Assembly (NCBI GenBank): GCA_045128055.1 | Contig: JBGVRC010000050.1 | Coordinates: 1-22,551, forward strand | DNA length: 22,551 nucleotides | Source of the DNA: Scatosoma sp045128055 | Lineage (GTDB): Bacteria; Bacillota; Clostridia; Christensenellales; Borkfalkiaceae | Reading direction: 5' to 3' | Shown here: positions 14,800 to 21,525 of the stretch, in pieces | Position numbering within the stretch: position 1 is the stretch's first letter | Layout: each line of letters opens with the position of its first letter | Program-made: the position numbers and the translations under genes | Notes under the pieces: generated by a model | Told to the model about the DNA's origin: nothing | Databases searched by the model: none | The model's input: the letters and a program-made list of their open reading frames with translations, nothing else

Positions 14800-16896
14800 A
14801 TGAGTTCACAAGACAAAATTTACGCTTTGTTTGAAAACGGAACGCTGGCGAATAAAAACGTCACGGAAATTTGCAAGCTTTTGCAAATACCCTATCGGGA
14901 GAAAAATCGTCTTGCCGATCTTTTAAACAAGCTCTGCGCAGAAGGCAAGCTTTACCAAAACGACGGGGGCAGGTACGGAACGATTGAACAATTAGGCTTA
15001 ATCAAAGGCAAAATTTCCGGGCACGAGCGCGGCTTTGCTTTCCTTGTTCCCGAAGACAAAGAAGCTTACGAAAACGACTTTTTTATTCCGCATAAAAACC
15101 TGCACGGCGCGCTGCACGGCGACTTGGTTTTGATAGAAAGAAAGTTTGAAAGGAGCGACGACGAAGGCAACGTTGTAAAAATCATCGAACGCGGTTTTGA
15201 TAAAATCGTCGGCACGTTCCGTCGCGACAAACGCGCGGGATACCTTATCCCCGACGAGAAAAAGTTCTCTACGGAAATCTATATCCCCCTTTCCGACTGC
15301 TTCAAGATAAAAAACGGCGTAAAAGCCGTGGCAAAAATCACTTCTTACCCCTACGGCAAAGCCCCCGGCGGACAAATTGTTGAAGTTTTGGGCGATGAAG
15401 ACGACTTTTTTGCGGAAGAGTTTTCCATTATCCGTTCGTACGATTTACAAGAAGAATTTCCGCCCCGCGTAGAAAAAGAAGCGGAAAAACAAGCCCGCCG
15501 CGGCATTTCACCCGAAGAAATAGGCAATCGCAGGGATTTCCGCGATAAAAAAATCGTCACCATCGACGGAGAAGATACCCGCGACATCGACGACGCCGTT
15601 TCGCTGGAAATGGACAGCGACTATTATTTGCTTGGCGTGCATATCGCGGACGTAACGCACTACGTCGAGCACCGTTCTCCCTTGGACGAAGAAGCTTTTG
15701 AGCGCGGCACGAGCGTATATTTCCCCGACCGCGTTTTGCCCATGCTCCCCCGCGCCCTTTCCAACGGAATTTGCTCTTTAAACCAAGGCGAAGACCGTCT
15801 TACCCTTTCCTGCCTTATGTGGATAGACAAAAAGGGCGTCGTCAAACGTAGCGAAATCGTCGAAGGCATTATCCGTTCCACCTATCGTATGACCTATACG
15901 GAAGTGGAAGAAATTTTAAACGGCGACAAGAAAACTTGTCAAAAATATACATTCGTTGCGGACATGGTACGCCTGTTTGCGGAATTAACCCATATTTTGC
16001 AAGCGATGCGACAAAAGCGCGGCAGCGTTTCTTTGGACGTAAAAGAAGCGAAAATTTTGTTTGAAAACGGAGAAATTACCATTCCCGATTACGAACGCGC
16101 CTTTTCCCATCAAATCATCGAAGCGTTTATGGTACTTGCCAACGAAACGGTGGCGCAATATATGCAATCCATCGAAGCGCCTTTCATTTACCGTATCCAC
16201 GAAAAACCGAGCGAAGAAAAAGCGGTTGCTTTCCGCGCGTTTGCGCAAACCTTAGGTTTAAACGCAAGATTTTCCGCAACCGACGTCAAGCCTTACGATT
16301 ATCAAAACTTACTAAAAGCGGCTGAGAATTTACCCGCTTATTCCGTTTTAAACCGCGTAATGCTCCGTTCTATGCAAAAAGCGCGCTATTCGCCCGAAAA
16401 CGTGGGACACTTTGGCTTGGCGAGCGAGTGCTATTGCCATTTCACTTCCCCCATTCGCCGCTACCCCGACCTTTGTATTCATCGTATCATCAAGGAAGTT
16501 ATCAACGGCGGATACGCCCACGCGTTGGAAAAATACGGGGATTTCGTCACCCGCGCAGCCGAGCAGTCGTCACAGCGAGAACGCCGCGCAACGGACGCGG
16601 AACGTGACGTAGACGATTTGTATATGACGATGTATATGAGCGAGCATATCGACGAAGAATACGACGCTGTCATTTCGGGCGTTACGTCCTTTGGCTTGTT
16701 CGCGGAATTGCCCAACACGGTAGAAGGCTTTATCCCTATCGAAACGCTTTACGGAGAATACACCTTCGACGCCGACAAATTCCGTATCTATTCCGCAAGG
16801 GAAAGCTTTACCATCGGCGAAAGCTTGCGCGTTAGGGTCTACGACGTGGATTTTGAACGCCGCAGAACGGAGTTTCGGCTGCTGAAAAAGCTATAA
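14800..16896 (+). CDS. rnr: Ribonuclease R
   Basis: 3'-to-5' exoribonuclease that degrades structured RNA and works with SmpB-tmRNA in removing nonstop messages. The 698-residue product has an N-terminal winged helix (about residues 1-65), two cold-shock domains (about 68-210), and the RNB catalytic domain with metal-binding DGEDTRDIDDAV at residues 256-266, GICSLNQGEDR and HFTSPIRRYPDLCIHR. A C-terminal S1 domain includes ISGVTSFGLFAELPN. The ATG of MSSQDKIYALF is chosen, with a weak AGG seven bases upstream; an ATG two codons earlier is also possible. Upstream TTG and GTG starts fall inside the secG terminator. A copy of the dispersed motif lies in codons for residues 56-60. Confidence 0.96.
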   Translation: MSSQDKIYALFENGTLANKNVTEICKLLQIPYREKNRLADLLNKLCAEGKLYQNDGGRYGTIEQLGLIKGKISGHERGFAFLVPEDKEAYENDFFIPHKNLHGALHGDLVLIERKFERSDDEGNVVKIIERGFDKIVGTFRRDKRAGYLIPDEKKFSTEIYIPLSDCFKIKNGVKAVAKITSYPYGKAPGGQIVEVLGDEDDFFAEEFSIIRSYDLQEEFPPRVEKEAEKQARRGISPEEIGNRRDFRDKKIVTIDGEDTRDIDDAVSLEMDSDYYLLGVHIADVTHYVEHRSPLDEEAFERGTSVYFPDRVLPMLPRALSNGICSLNQGEDRLTLSCLMWIDKKGVVKRSEIVEGIIRSTYRMTYTEVEEILNGDKKTCQKYTFVADMVRLFAELTHILQAMRQKRGSVSLDVKEAKILFENGEITIPDYERAFSHQIIEAFMVLANETVAQYMQSIEAPFIYRIHEKPSEEKAVAFRAFAQTLGLNARFSATDVKPYDYQNLLKAAENLPAYSVLNRVMLRSMQKARYSPENVGHFGLASECYCHFTSPIRRYPDLCIHRIIKEVINGGYAHALEKYGDFVTRAAEQSSQRERRATDAERDVDDLYMTMYMSEHIDEEYDAVISGVTSFGLFAELPNTVEGFIPIETLYGEYTFDADKFRIYSARESFTIGESLRVRVYDVDFERRRTEFRLLKKL
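14965..14979 (-). repeat. Dispersed 15-base motif, copy 4 (inside rnr)
   Basis: On the minus strand TCCGTACCTGCCCCC, two mismatches from the consensus, both at the 5' end; the core CGTACCTGCCCCCGTC is shared exactly with copy 3. It encodes part of the Gly-Gly-Arg-Tyr-Gly turn of the RNase R winged helix. Confidence 0.5.
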
Positions 16897-16950
16897 ATAT
16901 GAAAAATGAGCCACCCAGGTACGGGTTTAATCTAATTTAGGAGTGAAAAT

Positions 16951-17403
16951 ATGAAAGTAATCGCAACCAACAAAAGCGCGTCCTTTGAATATTTTATCGA
17001 AGATAAATACGAAGCGGGCATCGTCTTGGAAGGGAACGAAATCAAATCCCTGCGCGCGGGAAACGTCAATATGAACGACTGTTTTTGCTTTCTCCGCGGC
17101 AATGAAGTATCTATCAAAAATATGCATATCGCCTTATACGATAAATCGGACGCTTTTTCCACCAAAGAAACCAGACGGGATAGACGGTTGCTTCTTCATA
17201 AGAGCGAAATCGCCAAAATTGCGGGTAAAATCAATCGCCAAGGCTATACGCTCGTTCCTTTAAAGCTGTATTTTAAAGACTCGCTTATCAAGGTGGAAAT
17301 CGCGCTTTGTAAAGGTAAACACACCTACGACAAAAAACAAACGATTGCCCAGCGCGACGTAAAACGCTCGCTAGATAGAGATATCAAAAACGCAGGATTT
17401 TAA
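16951..17403 (+). CDS. smpB: SsrA-binding protein SmpB
   Basis: Binds tmRNA and brings it to stalled ribosomes for trans-translation. The 150-residue product has the OB-fold signature EDKYEAGIVLEGNEIKSLRAG, NMHIALYDKSD, RDRRLLLHKSEI and YFKDSLIKVEIALCKGK, with the basic tail KKQTIAQRDVKRSLDRDIK that enters the decoding centre. AGGAG lies seven bases before the ATG. The 54-base gap after rnr holds a weak motif relative (CCCGTACCTGGG on the minus strand, 16914-16925). No ssrA gene is visible next to it. Confidence 0.98.
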   Translation: MKVIATNKSASFEYFIEDKYEAGIVLEGNEIKSLRAGNVNMNDCFCFLRGNEVSIKNMHIALYDKSDAFSTKETRRDRRLLLHKSEIAKIAGKINRQGYTLVPLKLYFKDSLIKVEIALCKGKHTYDKKQTIAQRDVKRSLDRDIKNAGF

Positions 17404-17434
17404 AAATCACGCCGCAAGGCGTGATTTTCTTTTG
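17403..17434. terminator. Bidirectional terminator between smpB and the nitrilase-like gene
   Basis: AAAATCACGCC (17403-17413) and GGCGTGATTTT (17418-17428) form a perfect 11-base-pair stem with a GCAA loop. On the plus strand CTTTTG follows; on the minus strand the stem runs into a T-tract, so it serves both converging genes. It starts within the smpB stop codon. Confidence 0.92.
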
Positions 17435-17437
17435 TGT

Positions 17438-18097
17438 TTATAAATTTGGCTTATGAAATCTCCGCCGCGTATGCAAAAGATGGTATTCCTTGACGTTGAC
17501 GAAGTTAAAATACGACGCGCTTTGCGGCGAAGCAAAAGCCACGTCCCCCGCGCCGTTTATCACCATACCGTACCCCCGCGCGCATAAAAAAATGGGGATT
17601 CCGTAACAAAACGCATACGAACGCAAAAGTACCGTTTGGATATTGCAGCTCATTTTCCCAAACGGACAAACGATATAATCCGCCCCACAAAGAGAAAGCG
17701 CCTTCACCGTCTCGGGGAAATATACGTCTTCGGCAACAATCACCCCGATTTTTCCCAATTTTGTTTCATATACGCGAAGCGCCGAACCGCAGTTCTCTTT
17801 TCCGTCCACTGCGTTTAACATATCGGAAACCCCTAAAATTTTGCCGTTTTCCGCTACGATAGCCGATTTTCTTTTTAACCCCCGCGTATCCGTTTCACAA
17901 CCGCAAATCACCACGTTTTTCAAGCGTTTAGAAATCAACGCAAGCTCTTCAAAACAAGCGCTTTGTCCATTCAGCTCTCTTTCGTAGCTAATCTCGCCGA
18001 CCGTATCAAAGCCAAACAATAACAAGCCTTCTTCCCCGACGCGCAAAGCGTTTTTCCATTCCTGCAACCCACCCTTTACAACAAAATCTATCCGCAT
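17438..18097 (-). CDS. Nitrilase-fold protein, probably catalytically inactive
   Basis: The 219-residue product resembles the carbon-nitrogen hydrolase fold: EEGLLLFGFD near residue 22, KLGKIGVIVAEDVYFPE (residues 113-129), KALSLCGADYIVCPFG (132-147) and a late LLRSYAFCYGIPIFLCAR. In active members these positions carry FPE, a Lys (YRK) and Cys (ICYD) as the Glu-Lys-Cys triad. Here they read FGF (28-30), SDM (Met93) and VAED (Ala122), so all three seem lost. It is also shorter than usual (about 260-300). No frameshift is visible. AGGGGG precedes the ATG, and a TATAAT lies at 18118-18123. The role is unknown; sensing or scaffolding is only a guess. Confidence 0.65.
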   Translation of the reverse strand: MRIDFVVKGGLQEWKNALRVGEEGLLLFGFDTVGEISYERELNGQSACFEELALISKRLKNVVICGCETDTRGLKRKSAIVAENGKILGVSDMLNAVDGKENCGSALRVYETKLGKIGVIVAEDVYFPETVKALSLCGADYIVCPFGKMSCNIQTVLLRSYAFCYGIPIFLCARGYGMVINGAGDVAFASPQSASYFNFVNVKEYHLLHTRRRFHKPNL

Positions 18098-18117
18098 ACC
18101 CGTCCCCCTATCCTTGT

Positions 18118-18123
18118 ATTATA
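18118..18123 (-). promoter_or_regulatory. -10 element of the nitrilase-like gene
   Basis: A perfect TATAAT on the minus strand, 20 bases before the ATG and just upstream of the GATAGGGGG ribosome binding site. No good -35 box is seen 17-18 bases upstream (GGCACA at best), so the promoter is probably weak or activated. Confidence 0.45.
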
Positions 18124-18165
18124 TCCCAAACGCCAAAAAAATGTGCCTACTTTGTTTTGTATCTC

Positions 18166-18205
18166 CATAGTATCTTTTTCCAAAAAATGGGAATACTATG
18201 CATAG
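18166..18205 (+). promoter_or_regulatory. Inverted repeat and CTATGCATAG palindrome ahead of the microprotein gene
   Basis: CATAGTAT (18166-18173) and ATACTATG (18193-18200) are perfect eight-base inverted arms with CCA/TGG pairing inside. The right arm overlaps the palindrome CTATGCATAG (18196-18205), which begins 20 bases before the ATG, the same distance as the related palindrome before rnr. It ends at the AGGGGG ribosome binding site. It could be an operator or a leader hairpin. Confidence 0.4.
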
Positions 18206-18215
18206 GGGGAATTTT

Positions 18216-18305
18216 ATGTTTTGGTTAGGATTTTGTTTAGGAACGGTTTTAGGCGGCAATCTCGGCGTAATCATAATGGCTTTGTTCAAAATGAATAAAA
18301 ATTAA
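18216..18305 (+). CDS. 29-residue single-pass membrane microprotein
   Basis: A short gene with a good AGGGGG ribosome binding site six bases before the ATG and its own terminator beginning at the stop codon. The product, MFWLGFCLGTVLGG then NLGVIIMALFKMNKN, is one hydrophobic helix with Gly at 5, 9, 13 and 17, a GxxxG glycine zipper favouring helix packing, and a short basic tail. It resembles the tiny DUF3789-type membrane proteins of Clostridia, though that link is from memory. The function is unknown. It stands alone between two minus-strand genes. Confidence 0.65.
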   Translation: MFWLGFCLGTVLGGNLGVIIMALFKMNKN

Positions 18306-18335
18306 GTCGACAAGCATCGCTTGCCGACTTTTTTA
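18304..18335. terminator. Bidirectional terminator after the microprotein gene
   Basis: AAGTCG and CAAGC (18304-18315) pair with GCTTG and CGACTT (18319-18330) around an ATC loop, with one A-C mismatch. TTTT follows on the plus strand and a T-rich tract on the minus strand. It lies between the converging microprotein and sugar kinase genes. Confidence 0.9.
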
Positions 18336-19445
18336 TCAATCCTTTATGTATTTATCTACAATCGCTTGCATTTCATCAAGCTGCTTCACCATTGCCCGCG
18401 CTAAAACCAAATGACATTTTGCGCGCGCCAAGTTTTGACCGAGATAATGGATTTTGAAATATACGTCCCCGTCCAAATAATCGGTTAAAAACCGCAAACC
18501 GCATTCCGCCGTCATTGCCACCGCGCCCAAAGCAAGCGTTTCTTTTTCCGCCTGCGTCAAGACGCCTTTTACTTTGTGAACAAAGCCGCGAGTAAACGCT
18601 TCGTATTTTTGGATATCCAAAGCAACCTTACTTAAATCCCGCTCATCTTCTTCACCCGTGGAAGCGATTACGCGAATGGCGTCGCCAAAGTCAAACGCCA
18701 CAAGCCCCGGCATTACCGTATCCAAATCGATAACCGACAAATGCTCCAACGTTTCCGAATCAAAGAGCACGTTGCTCGGCTTCGTGTCGTTATGCGTAAC
18801 GCGCAAGGGCAATACGCCTTGCTTTTGCAAGCGGTATAATCGCGTCGCCACTTCTTCCAACTCCAAATACCCGTCGATGACGTCCTGCACGTCCTTCGCC
18901 CGCTTCAACACGTCTTCTTCTATGGAATGACGGAATTTTTCATAGCGATTGACCGTGTTATGGAAATGGGGAATTACGATATGCAAGTCCTGCACGGGAT
19001 AATCGGACAAATACATTTGAAATTCGCCAAACGCTTTGCCTGCATTTTCGACAATCCCCAAATCATTGGTTGTTTCCAGGCAAACGGAGTCGTCGATAAA
19101 CCGACAGCAACGCCAAAAGCTGCCGTCGTTTAAATAGGTATAATATTCCCCTTCTTCCGTTTTCGCATAGTGCAAAACGTTGCGCTTTGCCGTTGCTTGC
19201 TTTTGCTTAATCTTCGCGCGGATATATTCCGTCACGGACGAAATATTTTCCATTACGCCTATGGGGTTGCGAAATACGTAGGTGTTCACCTTTTGCAGAA
19301 TATAATCCTTGATTTCCCCCCTACGCTTAAAATACACTTTGTACGTAGTGTTGATGTGGCCCGTATTGACCATTTCATAGCCGCAATATTCTCCTTGAAT
19401 ACAAAAAATATCGCAAACTTCTTTGATTTGTCTTTCTTCTTTCAT
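18336..19445 (-). CDS. Aminoglycoside-phosphotransferase-fold sugar kinase, N-acetylhexosamine 1-kinase-like
   Basis: Likely phosphorylates an N-acetylhexosamine or related sugar at the anomeric position, as NahK does in the lacto-N-biose/mucin pathway; the true substrate is not shown. The 369-residue product has NTGHINTTYKV (P-loop-like region), YILQKVNTYVFRNP, FIDDS (hinge region), IPHFHNT, the catalytic Brenner motif RVTHNDTKPSN (His218-Asp220) and the metal-binding VIDLDTVMPG (Asp240, Asp242), then DFGDAIR and MTAECGLRFLTDYLDGDVYF. AAAGGA lies seven bases before the ATG. It is monocistronic, with no phosphorylase or transporter beside it. Confidence 0.85.
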   Translation of the reverse strand: MKEERQIKEVCDIFCIQGEYCGYEMVNTGHINTTYKVYFKRRGEIKDYILQKVNTYVFRNPIGVMENISSVTEYIRAKIKQKQATAKRNVLHYAKTEEGEYYTYLNDGSFWRCCRFIDDSVCLETTNDLGIVENAGKAFGEFQMYLSDYPVQDLHIVIPHFHNTVNRYEKFRHSIEEDVLKRAKDVQDVIDGYLELEEVATRLYRLQKQGVLPLRVTHNDTKPSNVLFDSETLEHLSVIDLDTVMPGLVAFDFGDAIRVIASTGEEDERDLSKVALDIQKYEAFTRGFVHKVKGVLTQAEKETLALGAVAMTAECGLRFLTDYLDGDVYFKIHYLGQNLARAKCHLVLARAMVKQLDEMQAIVDKYIKD

Positions 19446-19566
19446 CTTCCTATCCTTTTTGCTTTTCTATGAAAAGGCTTCAAATACTCTATTGTATGCG
19501 ACGCCAGCCACTTTTGTTCTTCCAACTGCCTTTTCATGATAACAAAAATAATACGCACACAATAAA

Positions 19567-19595
19567 AGTATACCACGATTCCTTTGTTTTGTCAA
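19567..19595 (-). promoter_or_regulatory. Promoter of the sugar kinase gene
   Basis: On the minus strand TTGACA (19590-19595), a 17-base spacer and TATACT (19567-19572). The start near 19560 gives a leader of about 115 bases in which I see no clear riboswitch fold. Confidence 0.75.
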
Positions 19596-19650
19596 GGCCT
19601 TTCCTAATTTTTATTTTTATTCGCGGGCATAAGTTGCTTTCCGTTGCAAA

Positions 19651-19662
19651 TACTATACGTAT
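19651..19662 (+). promoter_or_regulatory. CTATACGTAT palindrome at the deacetylase start
   Basis: ATACTATACGTAT (19650-19662) is identical over 13 bases to the sequence before rnr. It runs into the ATG of the deacetylase gene. There is no ribosome binding site between it and the ATG, and no clear TTGACA box upstream. Confidence 0.4.
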
Positions 19663-20563
19663 GAAAAGGCATACGACCAACCGACTTTGCGCATTTTTAC
19701 TTATATGTTTATTCTCTTGTTCCTGCGCGCCCACTTCATCTTCCCATAAAGAATCGCTATTGACAAACTCCGTAGAACAGCTCCCTATGGAGCAAATAGA
19801 ACAAATAGAAAATATAGAAAAACCAGACGAAGTAGAGAATGAACGCGTACCTGCCCCGCCTAAACAGCAAGAAGAGATGGTGGACGGCGTTTGGAATTTA
19901 GCTGACGTAGACGTAAGCCAAATTGCAACGAACCGAAAGCTCATCGCCTTTTCCTTTGACGACGCGCCTTCGCGAAGCTTGGAAAATATTTTCGCCGTAT
20001 ACGCCGACTACAATGAAAAGCACCCCGACGCGCCCGCCTTTTGCACTTTGTTTTTCAACAGCTGTCGATTCGACGCGCAAACCCCCAAGCTCCTTGCCGT
20101 GGCTCACGCTCTTCGCTTTGAATTTGGCAATCACACCCACTCCCACTACAACTTAACTACCCTTGACGAAGCGCAACTTAAAGAAGAAATCGACAAAACG
20201 GACGAACAGCTCTATCTAATAGACGGCAAAAAACGGCATTTACTCCGCGCTCCGTTTGGGGAAGTAAACGATTTTGTAAAATCAGTCGCCCCCACCCCCA
20301 TAATCAACTGGACTATCGACACCTTGGACTGGACGGGCATATCCGAAGACGCCATTTACCACTCCGTTTTCGACAACCGTTTCCCTGGGGCTATCGTCCT
20401 TATGCACGACGGGTATACGCATACCATAGACGCGTTGAAACGGCTTTTACCCGATTTATACAACGACGGATACCAAGTCGTCAGCGTTTCCCAGCTTGCA
20501 AAAATGCACAACTGCACACTCAAACAAGGAAGCGTATATATCCGCGCAAGAAAACAGCAATAA
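19661..20563 (+). CDS. Polysaccharide deacetylase (NodB-type) lipoprotein
   Basis: Probably removes acetyl groups from peptidoglycan or another surface glycan. The 300-residue product has a lipoprotein-type signal (RLCAFLLICLFSC, Cys20 likely modified), a disordered Glu/Pro-rich linker to about residue 80, and a complete NodB domain: FSFDDAPS (Asp100, Asp101), GNHTHSH (His158, His162), RAPFGE, DTLDW and IVLMHDG. The ATG at 19661 is chosen because it begins the signal peptide; it has no ribosome binding site. A longer frame from 19469 crosses the opposite promoter and is unlikely. Codons for residues 61-66 carry motif copy 5. Confidence 0.88.
   Translation: MKRHTTNRLCAFLLICLFSCSCAPTSSSHKESLLTNSVEQLPMEQIEQIENIEKPDEVENERVPAPPKQQEEMVDGVWNLADVDVSQIATNRKLIAFSFDDAPSRSLENIFAVYADYNEKHPDAPAFCTLFFNSCRFDAQTPKLLAVAHALRFEFGNHTHSHYNLTTLDEAQLKEEIDKTDEQLYLIDGKKRHLLRAPFGEVNDFVKSVAPTPIINWTIDTLDWTGISEDAIYHSVFDNRFPGAIVLMHDGYTHTIDALKRLLPDLYNDGYQVVSVSQLAKMHNCTLKQGSVYIRARKQQ
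19844..19858 (+). repeat. Dispersed 15-base motif, copy 5 (inside the deacetylase gene)
   Basis: CGCGTACCTGCCCCG, one mismatch from the consensus, in the linker-coding region (Arg-Val-Pro-Ala-Pro) between signal peptide and catalytic domain, a place where sequence is free to vary. Confidence 0.5.
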
Positions 20564-20592
20564 AACGACGCTTCAACCCCCTAAAAACAAAA

Positions 20593-20612
20593 ATGCCCTA
20601 TACAGGTACGCG
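20593..20612 (-). repeat. Degenerate relative of the dispersed motif
   Basis: On the minus strand TTCAACGCGTACCTG is identical over 15 bases to the sequence at 12526-12540 (copy 3 and its left flank), but continues TATAGGGC instead of CCCCC. It lies between the converging deacetylase and esterase genes, next to their shared terminator. Confidence 0.45.
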
Positions 20613-20627
20613 TTGAACAAAAAAATA

Positions 20628-20663
20628 GGCTTGGAAATCACCTAACTTCCAAGCCCTTTTTTG
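20628..20663. terminator. Bidirectional terminator between deacetylase and esterase genes
   Basis: GGCTTGGAA (20628-20636) and TTCCAAGCC (20647-20655) form a perfect nine-base-pair stem with a ten-base loop. CTTTTTT follows on the plus strand and TATTTTTTT on the minus strand, so it ends both converging transcripts. Confidence 0.9.
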
Positions 20664-20673
20664 TTTGTCTGAT

Positions 20674-21513
20674 TTAGAATTTTTCCACCGTATATCTTCT
20701 AAAGAAACAAGCGCAATCGTCCACCCAACGCGCCGTACGCGCCGCTTCGTCGCTAAGCTGTAAATTGATATCGCGATGCCCCGTAGAAAGCCCGTGTACT
20801 CCTTCGGGATAAACGTGGATTTCATAATCCAAATTATTTTTCGCCATCGCTAATGCATAACGAAGCGCGTTATCCGCAGGCACAACGTTGTCCGACGCCG
20901 TCGCCCATATGAAGGCAGGCGGCGTTTGCGCACTCACCGCCTCGTTTAAATCTAACGTCTTAAAAAGCTCTTCTTTCGCTTCCTCGCTGTATCCGCTTAA
21001 AAGATTTTCATAAGAACCAAAATGCCCGCCAACATGCGTAATAACGGGATAGCAAAGCCCAACCGCCGTAGGCTTACAATCCAACGCAACGCCTGCTTTT
21101 TGCGCTACGTTTTGATGTTCTACCGCCAAGTTCCCAACCAGGTGTCCGCCCGCGGAAAATCCCACAAGGAAGACTTCGTTCGGGTTGATATGTAATTCTT
21201 TCGCGTGTTTTTTTACGTAGTCAACCGCCGCCGCTTCTTCCAACAGCTGTTCGGGATAACGCGCGCCCTGCGGTTGACAAAGATAGTTCACGATAAAGGT
21301 TTGAAAGCCTTTCGCCATAAACGCCGTAGCAATCGGAAACCCTTCGCGTTTGCTGGTCATACCGTAGCCGCCGCCAGGAATTACGATAAGCGCAGGCAAA
21401 GCCCAACTGTCGGGCTGCTCGCCGTCGTAGGGATATTCCGTCACCAAACAATCCAACGTACCGCCCTGCAAAAAGCCGTATTCTTTCTTTAAATCCACGT
21501 TAAAAACTTTCAT
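20674..21513 (-). CDS. Alpha/beta-hydrolase esterase (acetyl-xylan/BD-FAE-like)
   Basis: Likely an intracellular carbohydrate ester hydrolase, such as an acetyl esterase; the substrate is not known. The 279-residue product lacks a signal peptide. It shows the oxyanion loop VIPGGGYGMTS (residues 44-54), the nucleophile Ser120 in GFSAGGHL, an acid Asp in ATASDNVVPADNA (Asp208 or Asp214) and His240 in EGVHGLS, in the normal order. AGGGGG lies four bases before the ATG. It begins 12 bases after the aspartokinase stop, so the two are probably co-transcribed, though no functional link is evident. Confidence 0.88.
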   Translation of the reverse strand: MKVFNVDLKKEYGFLQGGTLDCLVTEYPYDGEQPDSWALPALIVIPGGGYGMTSKREGFPIATAFMAKGFQTFIVNYLCQPQGARYPEQLLEEAAAVDYVKKHAKELHINPNEVFLVGFSAGGHLVGNLAVEHQNVAQKAGVALDCKPTAVGLCYPVITHVGGHFGSYENLLSGYSEEAKEELFKTLDLNEAVSAQTPPAFIWATASDNVVPADNALRYALAMAKNNLDYEIHVYPEGVHGLSTGHRDINLQLSDEAARTARWVDDCACFFRRYTVEKF

Positions 21514-21525
21514 AAATCCCCCTGA

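Noticed and set aside
18095..18110. CGCATACCCGTCCCCC as a sixth copy of the dispersed motif
   Set aside because: It differs by an insertion and a substitution within the core and overlaps a purine-rich ribosome binding site, which explains the C-run.
19469..19660. N-terminal extension of the deacetylase from 19469
   Set aside because: It crosses the opposing sugar-kinase promoter, and the signal peptide clearly starts at 19661.
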